Source: Caryophanales bacterium (lineage in GTDB: Bacteria > Bacillota_I > Bacilli_A > RFN20 > CAG-826). Taken from it: a DNA stretch of 62,020 nt. Within the stretch, counting starts at the first letter, position 1. Each line of letters starts with the position of its first letter. The translations under genes and the position numbers were made by a program. Location: contig JAQYER010000036.1 in assembly GCA_028723545.1 (NCBI GenBank), positions 1-62,020 on the forward strand, in the 5' to 3' direction. The notes below the pieces were generated by a model that was not told where the DNA came from, made no database searches, and was given only the letters and a program-made list of their open reading frames with translations. This document shows positions 26,854 through 34,682 of this stretch, in pieces.

Positions 26854-27906
26854 TTATTTATTTTTAAGAGGCAATCTTTCTTTGACAGATAAGATATTCT
26901 CTTTAATACCAAATGGTTGTTTCATATACCAATACGCTGTTGAAGAATAATCATCAGTGCGATGATTATTATGTCCATGTTCAATCGTTACTTTAATGGA
27001 TTTTTTAAAAGTAATTGGATCTAATATGTGATATCGGTAATATGTAATTTTTCCTTTCCAGTTATCTTTTCCTGGAATAATTATTCCGTGATATGGAGCG
27101 TTATATTCTTGGTTAGGACACCATGCGCAATTAATATAATCTTCAGTGCCAGTACCATTAATTGTTGGTAATTTATCACCATCAATAAAAATCATATCGT
27201 CGCCTTCTCCAGGCCAATCCCAATCAGAAGTATCTAATTGGTTATCGATATTTAAATTGCATCCGCAATAATGGCCTTCGCCTTCAATATCTAAGATGAC
27301 ATAATTGTCTTTTCCATCGAGATTCTGGCCTGAAAATTCATAGTCGCGGAAATTATCAAATTCGCTTCTATCTTTTCCTTTAGGTGGATTTTCTCGATGC
27401 CATAAAGCATGGAAATAAGTAATATCTTCATCGAATGTTTTTAATTCATAATCGATGTAATAATAAAGCATTAATGTCGTATCGCATTCATTGATGATTT
27501 CAATTTTGGCGTGCTCTTTAAAAGGCATTGGCCACCAACAATTTAGTCCTCTTCCATCTTGTGGAGACATTTGTAATGGAGCGGAAACAAAATTGTGTGA
27601 TATTCCATGTCCCATTCCAAAGAAATCCCCTAATGGAGCGATTACACTTGGATAAGAATTGTTTTCCCAATACATTTTAATGACAATTTTACGGAAAGCA
27701 TTTTCTTCAATAATGTCTCCAAAATTCATTTGAGTCATCCAAATGTGTTCAATTAATCCTGAACCTTGGATATCAAAAATAACACGTGATTCACCTGGTT
27801 TAATATAAATGCGGTCATCATTTCCACCGCTTCTATCCCATGATGATTCTCTTCTTCTAATGCCTTTTTTTGGTAAATAAATTGTTGATAAGTCGTGTCC
27901 AATCAT
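26854..27906 (-). CDS. GH172 (DUF2961) enzyme, candidate exo-D-arabinofuranosidase
   Basis: A 350-residue cytoplasmic protein covering the DUF2961 domain: SSWDRSGGNDD, IWMTQMNFGD, SVIAPLGDFFGMGHG and FVSAPLQMSPQDGRGLNCWWPMPF. Glu234 in GEGDD and Glu255 in GTGTEDY are 21 residues apart, the spacing of the catalytic Glu pair reported for the founding GH172 member. GH172 includes alpha-D-arabinofuranosidases and difructose-anhydride-forming alpha-D-fructofuranosidases. The neighbouring GH183, arabinose-5-phosphate isomerase and ribokinase genes favour D-arabinofuranose; the fructan locus next door keeps fructofuranose open. No signal peptide. AGGAG lies nine bases before the ATG. Confidence 0.87.
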   Translation of the reverse strand: MIGHDLSTIYLPKKGIRRRESSWDRSGGNDDRIYIKPGESRVIFDIQGSGLIEHIWMTQMNFGDIIEENAFRKIVIKMYWENNSYPSVIAPLGDFFGMGHGISHNFVSAPLQMSPQDGRGLNCWWPMPFKEHAKIEIINECDTTLMLYYYIDYELKTFDEDITYFHALWHRENPPKGKDRSEFDNFRDYEFSGQNLDGKDNYVILDIEGEGHYCGCNLNIDNQLDTSDWDWPGEGDDMIFIDGDKLPTINGTGTEDYINCAWCPNQEYNAPYHGIIIPGKDNWKGKITYYRYHILDPITFKKSIKVTIEHGHNNHRTDDYSSTAYWYMKQPFGIKENILSVKERLPLKNK

Positions 27907-27907
27907 A

Positions 27908-28795
27908 TTATTTTACTCCTGTTAACGCGATACCATCTTTTATATATCTTTGAACGATGCAGAAAATAATAACAGCAGGAATTAAAGCGATGAAAGACGC
28001 CGCTAAAACTGAGCCATATCCTTGTGTTGATGCATCGTTAAATAATTTATTAATTGTTGTCATTATTTGTGCTAAATATGCATGATCACTATCAATTGTT
28101 AATGTTGGCCATAAATATGAATTGAAATAGCCAATAAATGTTCCCGCTCCCATAATTACCATCGGAGTCGCACTACTAGGAAGATAAATACGGAAGAAAA
28201 TTGAAAACGAATTACATCCATCAACTCTTGCTGATTCATCATAATCTTTTGGGAATCCTAAATAAAATTGTCTAAAGAAGAAAATATTATATGCACTTGC
28301 GACACCTGGAATAATTAATACCCAAATTGTATTCATCATTCCTAAAGCAGAAACAACTGAAATCGATGTTAATAAAATCGTAATTCCTGGAATAAACATC
28401 GTCATTAATGTAATAATCCAAAATAGTTTTTTAGCTGGGAAATTTAATCTTGCAAAAGCATATCCTGCTAAAGAATTAACAAATAACGACATAATCGTTG
28501 AAATTGACGCGACAAGAAGAGTCATAAACAATGATTGGAAGAAATTAATTCCAATTGATGTATATTGTAAATAAGCAATTCTTGTAAAGTTATCTATAGT
28601 AGGATTTATTGGGAAAAGATGAAATTCAGTTGGGAATATTTCTTGTTTATTTTTAAACATACAGATAATTGTTAAAAACAAAGGAAGGAATAAACAAAAT
28701 AACACGACTGCAATAACGATATAACACATCACTAAAACAATTTTATTAGTGATTTCGCTTTTTCTAGATAATTTAGTTAAATCTTTTTTATCCAT
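27908..28795 (-). CDS. ABC sugar transporter permease (CUT1, MalG-like)
   Basis: A 295-residue permease with six membrane segments and the EAA loop ESARVDGCNSFSIFFRIYLP. The ending FCIVQRYIKDGIALTGVK is typical of MalG/AraQ-type subunits. The ATG overlaps the stop of the partner permease as ATGGATAA, and AAAGGAGGG lies upstream. With the 28788-29735 subunit, the 29738-31096 binding protein and the ATPase at 32129-33430 it should form the importer for D-arabinan oligosaccharides. Confidence 0.9.
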   Translation of the reverse strand: MDKKDLTKLSRKSEITNKIVLVMCYIVIAVVLFCLFLPLFLTIICMFKNKQEIFPTEFHLFPINPTIDNFTRIAYLQYTSIGINFFQSLFMTLLVASISTIMSLFVNSLAGYAFARLNFPAKKLFWIITLMTMFIPGITILLTSISVVSALGMMNTIWVLIIPGVASAYNIFFFRQFYLGFPKDYDESARVDGCNSFSIFFRIYLPSSATPMVIMGAGTFIGYFNSYLWPTLTIDSDHAYLAQIMTTINKLFNDASTQGYGSVLAASFIALIPAVIIFCIVQRYIKDGIALTGVK

Positions 28796-29735
28796 GTTTT
28801 TTTACCCTCCTTTCATCTTTGTCTTTGCGATTTGTTAATGAGAAAACAATCGCATTAATTGCTCCAACAGAAAGCATAATTAAAATTGAAGCAGCAATAA
28901 TTTGACTTTCAGAAACATTACCATTGCTACGAAGATGGACCAAATACAATACTGGAGTCATCGTCATATTTAAAGGAAGACCATTAGTCATCATCATTGG
29001 GATTTCAAACATTTGTAAATTTCCAGTTACTAAAGTGACAATAATTAAGACAAAATAGTTTTTTAAACTAGGAAGGATAATTGAAAATAATTTTGTGAAA
29101 TAACCCGCTCCATCAACACTCGCAGCTTCTAAATAATCATTTGGTATATTAATTAATCCGCTATAGAACACTAATGTTGTATATCCCATTCCAACCCATA
29201 ATGTCGGAACAATAATACTAAGATATGCCCAAAATTTATCCATTTGGAACGATATTGGTTCACCATCAAATAAAGTAATTAACCCATTGATAAATCCACC
29301 ATTATAAGTCGTTAATAAGGTGAAAATACATCCAACAACAATTCCAGAAAACAAATAAGGTAAATAAATAATTACTCGAACAAAAACAGTAAATTTATTT
29401 CTAACTTTTACTAAAATTGAAGCAAAGATAAATGAACCAATAACTTGAAATGAGACGATGCATAACGCCATCAAAAGAACATTTCCAAGTGATTTAAGGA
29501 ATATTTCATTTTTTAATATTGCTTTATAATTTTCAAATCCAACAAAATATGAATCAACTGGCCCACTTTCGTAATAATAAAATGATCGCCAAATTGCCAT
29601 AACTAAAGGAACTAAAACAAAGATAGTAAGAAGAATGAAGGCTGGAGCAATACAAATTAATCCAGACACTTTTTCTTCAGTTGTCTTGTTTTTAGGCAAT
29701 ATTGAAAATTGTTTTTTCTTCTTTGCTTGTTCCAT
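28788..29735 (-). CDS. ABC sugar transporter permease (CUT1, MalF-like)
   Basis: A 315-residue permease with a charged N-terminal tail, six membrane segments and the EAA loop EAASVDGAGYFTKLFSIILP. Blocks such as FVLVPLVMAIWRSFYYY, FVGFENYKAILKN and MGYTTLVFYSGLINIP are standard for the MalF/UgpA group. It starts two bases after the solute-binding gene stop and overlaps the second permease. Confidence 0.9.
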   Translation of the reverse strand: MEQAKKKKQFSILPKNKTTEEKVSGLICIAPAFILLTIFVLVPLVMAIWRSFYYYESGPVDSYFVGFENYKAILKNEIFLKSLGNVLLMALCIVSFQVIGSFIFASILVKVRNKFTVFVRVIIYLPYLFSGIVVGCIFTLLTTYNGGFINGLITLFDGEPISFQMDKFWAYLSIIVPTLWVGMGYTTLVFYSGLINIPNDYLEAASVDGAGYFTKLFSIILPSLKNYFVLIIVTLVTGNLQMFEIPMMMTNGLPLNMTMTPVLYLVHLRSNGNVSESQIIAASILIMLSVGAINAIVFSLTNRKDKDERRVKKHG

Positions 29736-29737
29736 TT

Positions 29738-31096
29738 TTATGATCGAGGATTTGTTCCTGCTATATTCCTTGATGTAATGATATTTTTAATTGCTGTATC
29801 GCATTTATTAACAGCAGATGGAATATCATTTCCCATTGCAGCTTCTTCTAATAATCCTTCAACAGCGACGGAAATATCCCATTCATAAATTGGTTCAAGA
29901 ATAGCTCTTGTGGCAACATAATTAATTGTTTCAATCCATGAAGTTGGAACAACATCTTGTGTTTTATAAGATTCGTCTAAAATAGCTTGAATTGATTTTC
30001 TTGTTGGGAATTTTGAATAATGAGCTTTTTGGAAATAAGAAGTTGGTACTTCTTCATTTTCCATAACTAAATATTTTAAAACTTCAACCGCTTTTTCAAC
30101 GTTTTTGCATTCGCTTGAAATAACATAACACCATCCACCATTAGTGGCAGTAACACAATCTTGTTCTCCACTGACTGTTGGCATAACAGCAAAACCAATC
30201 TTATCTACTAAATCAGGATATGTATTAATAATTGAAGCAGCTGACCAGCTACCACAAGTTGTCATAACTGATTTACCATCACATAAATCAAAGGAGGATT
30301 CAGTATAATTGCCAGCTGATAATGGTACATATCCATTACCATATAAATCTCTAAATACTTCTGCTAATTTAGTGTATCCTGGTTCAGCAATACGAGAAGT
30401 TGACCAATCATCAGTAATCGCTAATCCACCTGTCGCAGCGTGTTGCATTCCCCATGATCCCCACGCAAGTGCGACACCAGTAGGTACTCCAAATGGATAA
30501 ACATTTTTCTTTCCGGCTGAACGAAGTCCAGCTTTGACATCTCCACATAATGATAATAATCCATCCCATGTTGTTGGAATTTCATAATTAGGAGCGTATT
30601 GTTCTAATAAATCTTTACGATATGCAAGTAAAGTTGATGGCTCCATAACAATTGGAGCGGCATAATATTTGTTTCCATATTTAACTGCTTCTGTCGCAGT
30701 ATCGGTTAAATCACTCCATGTTTCATTAGAAAAATATGATGTGATATCAATTGCTCTACCAGTATTGATTTCTTTATATAAATTTCCATATGAAACCATA
30801 TAAATATCAGGAACATTATTTGATGCATATGCCGAACGAATTAAGTCATCAAATGCGTTTGTGTCAATATAAGTTTGTTTTAATTGAATACCATCATTTA
30901 AATTTGAGTTGAAAGATTTTCTTTGAGAAATATTAATTTGGTTTTCCCATTCTTCAAAATCCATGAGCCACATACTAATTTCTGTCGCTCCATCTTCAAA
31001 TTTTTCTTCTTCACCAATAATAATGTCTGATGGAGGAGTGCATGATGTTAATGCAAATAAAGTTGTTAAAGTTAATAAAGGTATAATTTTCTTCAT
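29738..31096 (-). CDS. ABC transporter solute-binding lipoprotein (family 1)
   Basis: A 452-residue lipoprotein (lipobox LTSC, Cys19) of the MalE-like group: NVPDIYMVSYGNLYKEI, KYYAAPIVMEPSTLLAYRKDLLEQY, IPTTWDGLLSLCGDV and GGWCYVISSECKNVEKAVEVLKYL. AAGGAGG precedes the ATG. It is the first gene after the AraC-controlled promoter region and would deliver released oligosaccharides to the permeases. Ligand not readable from sequence. Confidence 0.9.
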   Translation of the reverse strand: MKKIIPLLTLTTLFALTSCTPPSDIIIGEEEKFEDGATEISMWLMDFEEWENQINISQRKSFNSNLNDGIQLKQTYIDTNAFDDLIRSAYASNNVPDIYMVSYGNLYKEINTGRAIDITSYFSNETWSDLTDTATEAVKYGNKYYAAPIVMEPSTLLAYRKDLLEQYAPNYEIPTTWDGLLSLCGDVKAGLRSAGKKNVYPFGVPTGVALAWGSWGMQHAATGGLAITDDWSTSRIAEPGYTKLAEVFRDLYGNGYVPLSAGNYTESSFDLCDGKSVMTTCGSWSAASIINTYPDLVDKIGFAVMPTVSGEQDCVTATNGGWCYVISSECKNVEKAVEVLKYLVMENEEVPTSYFQKAHYSKFPTRKSIQAILDESYKTQDVVPTSWIETINYVATRAILEPIYEWDISVAVEGLLEEAAMGNDIPSAVNKCDTAIKNIITSRNIAGTNPRS

Positions 31097-31172
31097 TTAA
31101 CGAAACCTCCTTGTTTATGATTTCATTTTATCTAAGGAAAGAGTTGTAATATATACATTTTTAATGTGTTTT

Positions 31173-31260
31173 AATAACAAAAATTTGGTATTAGCAAAAC
31201 TCTAAAAAAATATACTACTAAAGTAGTATACATTTTGAATTTAATAACAAATTTGTTATT
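31173..31260. promoter_or_regulatory. Probable AraC-regulator binding repeats before the transporter operon
   Basis: Two related sites: AATAACAAAAATTTGGTATTA at 31173-31193 (described without its last base as a 20-mer core) and the perfect palindrome AATAACAAATTTGTTATT at 31243-31260. The first lies just upstream of TATATT-like sequences before the binding-protein gene, as expected for an activator site. A third, near-identical copy lies before the ATPase-araC pair (33601-33630). Assignment to the AraC protein is inference. Confidence 0.55.
31204..31230 (-). terminator. Terminator of the ATPase-araC transcript
   Basis: The 9-bp arms TATACTACT (31211-31219) and AGTAGTATA (31222-31230) enclose two bases, and the minus strand continues with seven T. 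The stem is AT-rich so termination may be partial. Confidence 0.55.
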
Positions 31261-31277
31261 TTTTTGTCAAATATTGC

Positions 31278-32126
31278 TTATTTTTTGTATTGAGTTGGGT
31301 ATTTTCCGGTCATTTTTTTAAACCAACGAGAAAATGTTTGTGGATCATTAAACGACAAAAGTGCAGAAATTTCCTTAACTGACTTAAATGAATGAGTAAT
31401 TAAATTCTTCGCATAACGAATTCTTAATGAATCATAATATTTCTTTGGAGTGGTATTATAAGCCTTCTTAAAAATTTCATTTAATGACCAGCTAGATAAA
31501 TTCGCTTTCATCATGAAATCTTCCATCGATAAATTATTTTGAACATTTTCACCCATATATGTTGTTAATAATGACAAAGTATCTTTTTGTTCATTATCTT
31601 CATAATATCCAACGCTTTCTGCAACAATTAAGCCGATTAAATATTTTAATAATCCTTCCATTTCCAATTCTCTTGTTGGGCTTTTTAAAGAATAGACATT
31701 AATTAAATCAAGAAGTGTATTTCGGATAACACTAGGCGTTTTACAATGAATGACATAAGGCATATTAATTTTATTTTGTTCCCAATAATTTGGTCTAAAA
31801 TATTCTTCATTTAATTGTTCTTTTCGATGCATTGAAACTGGAATGATTGAACTAAATTCATCTTTGTCAAAATCAAAATGAACATGAGGTTGACAACAAT
31901 TTTCTTCATACCATGTAATTTTATGATAAACATTAGGTGGAATAATTGCGACATCACCTTCTTTTAAAATGTAAGTTTTCCCGTCAATAAAAAGAGATAA
32001 TTTACCTTTATCAATATAAATAATTTCGTTATCATAAATACTTCGATCAGCGACATAATCATAAAGCCAAGTGTGATACATCGCTAAACGGATATAAGGA
32101 TGAAATGGTTTTAATTTAACATTCAT
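31278..32126 (-). CDS. AraC-family transcriptional regulator
   Basis: A 282-residue regulator with an N-terminal cupin sensor (about 1-110; DKGKLSLFIDGKTYILKEGDVAIIPP, with His-rich PHVHFDFD) and a C-terminal double helix-turn-helix (about 185-282; NLSSWSLNEIFKKAYNTTPKKYY, then VKEISALLSFNDPQTFSRWFKKMTGKYPTQYKK). This class normally activates in the presence of the sugar. It starts two bases after the ATPase stop without its own ribosome site, so is translationally coupled. It is best placed to control the D-arabinan genes through the AATAACAAA-type repeats. Confidence 0.9.
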   Translation of the reverse strand: MNVKLKPFHPYIRLAMYHTWLYDYVADRSIYDNEIIYIDKGKLSLFIDGKTYILKEGDVAIIPPNVYHKITWYEENCCQPHVHFDFDKDEFSSIIPVSMHRKEQLNEEYFRPNYWEQNKINMPYVIHCKTPSVIRNTLLDLINVYSLKSPTRELEMEGLLKYLIGLIVAESVGYYEDNEQKDTLSLLTTYMGENVQNNLSMEDFMMKANLSSWSLNEIFKKAYNTTPKKYYDSLRIRYAKNLITHSFKSVKEISALLSFNDPQTFSRWFKKMTGKYPTQYKK

Positions 32127-32128
32127 AA

Positions 32129-33430
32129 TTAAATAATTGTAATACTAGTTTTTTCATCAAATAAATGGATTTTGCTTTCACTTATTTCAAAATACATTAT
32201 TTGTCCTTCATCAATTAATTGTTCACTGCTAACTTTTGAAAGAACATCATTTCCACCATAATTGAAATGAACATAAAATTCATCACCTAATAATTCAGAT
32301 AATGTTACTTCAATTTTGATCGCTTTTTTATTTGATTTAGTTGTTTGAATAATATGCTCAGGACGAATTCCAAATGTAATAGGATGTTTTTTATTTATGC
32401 ATATATCTTCATAATATTGAATTAATTGCTTTTTATATTCGACTTCTTTGTCGGTTGATTCATCATAAGGAACGGCTTTTTTATTTTTTTCATTGAGGAA
32501 ATTGTATTCTTGTTTTCTTTTATCAATGAATTGTTCTAATCCTAATTTTTCTTTATTGTATTGATTTTGATAAAATTCATCGTGTTTCTTAATTAATTCA
32601 TTTGATAACTTAATATGTTCTCCATTAATAAATTCAATACGTCCATTATCATAATTTCCCGCGATGAAATTCATTGCTGGAGAGCCGATGAATGATGCGA
32701 CAAATTTATTAGCAGGATGACGATATATTTCAATTGGAGTATCAATTTGTTGAGTAATACCATCTTTCATAACAACAATGCGGTCCGCCATAGTCATAGC
32801 TTCAACTTGGTCATGAGTAACATAAATCGTTGTCGCGTTAATTTTATGATGAAGTCTAGTAATTTCGCTTCTCATTTGAACACGTAATTTTGCATCCAAA
32901 TTTGACAACGGTTCATCCATTAAAAATAATCTTGCATCACGGACAATTGCTCTACCTAATGCGACACGTTGACGTTGCCCGCCTGATAAAGCTTTAGGTT
33001 TACGATTTAATAAATCAGAAATCTCTAATATTTCCGCGGCTTTCTTGACTCTTTCAGCAATTTCTTTTTTATCAAAATGTCTGACTTTTAATCCAAAGCC
33101 AATGTTTTCAGCAACAGTCATATTAGGATAAAGCGCATAACTTTGGAATACCATCGCAATATCGCGGTCTTTTGGAGATAATTTATTTGAATACACTCCA
33201 TCGATATATAAGTCACCACTTGATATTTCTTCAAGTCCCGCGATCATTCTTAAGGTTGTTGATTTGCCACATCCAGATGGTCCAACAAAAACAATGAATT
33301 CATGCTTCTTAATATCGAGATTAAAATCGGTGACAGCATGCACTGTTTTGTTATAGAACTTGTTAACGTGTTTTAAGCTAACAAATTGTTCATCATTATT
33401 AGTTACTTCTTTTTCGATTGTTTCATTCAT
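32129..33430 (-). CDS. ABC importer ATPase (MsmK/UgpC type) with charged insert
   Basis: A 433-residue ATPase; start set at 33430 (MNETIEKEV) because the longer reading has no ribosome site and runs through AT-rich leader. Complete ATP-binding motifs: GPSGCGKST, MVFQSYALYP, LSGGQRQRVALG, LFLMDEP and YVTHD. The C-terminal TOBE region is interrupted between the IGSPAMNFI and GIRPEHII blocks by about 80 extra residues, mostly Lys, Glu, Gln and Tyr and probably helical. It is one of three such ATPases in the window, each with a different C-terminus, which suggests locus-specific partners. Confidence 0.9.
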   Translation of the reverse strand: MNETIEKEVTNNDEQFVSLKHVNKFYNKTVHAVTDFNLDIKKHEFIVFVGPSGCGKSTTLRMIAGLEEISSGDLYIDGVYSNKLSPKDRDIAMVFQSYALYPNMTVAENIGFGLKVRHFDKKEIAERVKKAAEILEISDLLNRKPKALSGGQRQRVALGRAIVRDARLFLMDEPLSNLDAKLRVQMRSEITRLHHKINATTIYVTHDQVEAMTMADRIVVMKDGITQQIDTPIEIYRHPANKFVASFIGSPAMNFIAGNYDNGRIEFINGEHIKLSNELIKKHDEFYQNQYNKEKLGLEQFIDKRKQEYNFLNEKNKKAVPYDESTDKEVEYKKQLIQYYEDICINKKHPITFGIRPEHIIQTTKSNKKAIKIEVTLSELLGDEFYVHFNYGGNDVLSKVSSEQLIDEGQIMYFEISESKIHLFDEKTSITII

Positions 33431-33600
33431 ACGCTTTTCCGCCTTTATATAATTATTGTAAAACACAATTTTTATCATTTGAGAAACATAAAAATTATAC
33501 ATAAATATTTTATGTAATATTTTTTTGTTCTTTTTTTAAATATATAAATATATTTATCTGATTTATAAATATAAGAGAAAAATTAATAAAAAAATATTGA

Positions 33601-33630
33601 AATAACAAGTCTACCAAAATTTTTGTTATC
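33601..33630. promoter_or_regulatory. Probable AraC-regulator site before the ATPase-araC pair
   Basis: On the minus strand GATAACAAAAATTTTGGTA (33612-33630) matches the site at 31173-31193 almost base for base, and an inverted AATAACAA lies 3 bp away (33601-33608). The position, about 170 bp upstream of the ATPase start, suits autoregulation. The rest of 33431-33699 is AT-rich with no gene; TATAAT-like boxes are too many to choose one. Confidence 0.55.
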
Positions 33631-33699
33631 AAATCTATTTATTTGTTTTATTTATAAAAATGTTAATTAATGACTATTTATTAATATTGAATTTTTAAA

Positions 33700-34617
33700 T
33701 TAATTGTTATTTAAGAAATTATGAATTTCCTCAAGTGTTGGCACGACATCAATTGCTCCTTTCTTTTGAGTAGCAAGGCCACCAACAACATTGGCTTTTG
33801 TAAGACAAGAAATAATCTCATCATCGTTATTAATATCTAATCCTTTATCAAGTTCATAAAGGAAATATGAGTAGAAAGCATCTCCCGCTCCAGTGGTGTC
33901 AACCGGTTTTAATTTAAAAGTTGGAACATGAATATATTTATTGTTTGAATAAAAAATAGATCCTTCTTCTCCTAAAGTGACAACTGCAATTTGTTTTTCA
34001 TTTAATAATGATTTTAAGGCACTTCTTATGTCTTTTTCTCCACTTAATAACTCTAATTCTTCACTTGTAAATTTGATGATATCAGCTTGTTTGATTGCTT
34101 CAACAAAAATCTTTTTTGCTTCATCTTCACTTGTAAAAATATCATCGCGGTAATTAACATCGAATGATAATTTAGCTTTTAAATTATTGTGAATGTATTC
34201 ACATGCTTCAAAGAAGAATATTCTTCCTTTTCTTTTTGAAAGCATTAATGAACCAAGATGAATAATATTTGAATTTAATATTGATTCATTTTGAATATTT
34301 GAAACATTTAAACAATAATCCGCTCCTAAATCACGAACGAATTTAAATGATCTTTCGCCGTTAATTAATTCCACAAGAGCTTCAGTAGTTTGTCGATTTT
34401 GTAAAATATCAATTCGAGTGGAAATATGTTTAGAATTAATGAAATTAGTTAATAATTTTCCTTCTTCATCATTACCGATTGCTCCATAGAAAAAGACTTT
34501 TCCTCCAAAAGAAGAAATATTACACGCTAAATTGAAAGGCGCCCCACCAGGAAGAACAGTTTTTTGATTATTATCAATAAATATATCAACTAATATTTCA
34601 CCAATTGAAGTTATCAT
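33700..34617 (-). CDS. Fructokinase, PfkB family
   Basis: A 305-residue kinase converting fructose to fructose 6-phosphate. It has GGAPFNLA (24-31) for sugar binding, SFDVNYRDDIF, FTSEELELLSG, VTLGEEGS and VDTTGAGDAF (239-248) with the catalytic base Asp246. The DTTGAGD form separates it from the two ribokinases in the window. It is the last gene of the fructan locus and provides the entry of released fructose into glycolysis. It follows a hairpin at 34633-34664, so its expression may be lower than that of the upstream surface genes. Ribosome site is weak. Confidence 0.9.
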   Translation of the reverse strand: MITSIGEILVDIFIDNNQKTVLPGGAPFNLACNISSFGGKVFFYGAIGNDEEGKLLTNFINSKHISTRIDILQNRQTTEALVELINGERSFKFVRDLGADYCLNVSNIQNESILNSNIIHLGSLMLSKRKGRIFFFEACEYIHNNLKAKLSFDVNYRDDIFTSEDEAKKIFVEAIKQADIIKFTSEELELLSGEKDIRSALKSLLNEKQIAVVTLGEEGSIFYSNNKYIHVPTFKLKPVDTTGAGDAFYSYFLYELDKGLDINNDDEIISCLTKANVVGGLATQKKGAIDVVPTLEEIHNFLNNN

Positions 34618-34632
34618 AATTTCTCTTTTCTA

Positions 34633-34664
34633 AAAGCCGAGAAAGGTAGTCTTATCTCGGCTTT
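34633..34664 (-). terminator. Hairpin between surface protein and fructokinase genes
   Basis: Ten-base arms AAAGCCGAGA (34633-34642) and TCTCGGCTTT (34655-34664) form a strong stem. On the minus strand only a short TTTTAG follows. Either a leaky terminator or a processing hairpin, since the fructokinase start is 15 bases further on. Confidence 0.65.
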
Positions 34665-34682
34665 GTTCGCTAAATAAGTCTA

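Noticed and set aside
31243..31260. AATAACAAATTTGTTATT as a terminator of araC
   Set aside because: The T-run is on the plus strand only; for the minus-strand gene the next hairpin (31211-31230) has the T-run, so this one is kept as a regulatory repeat.
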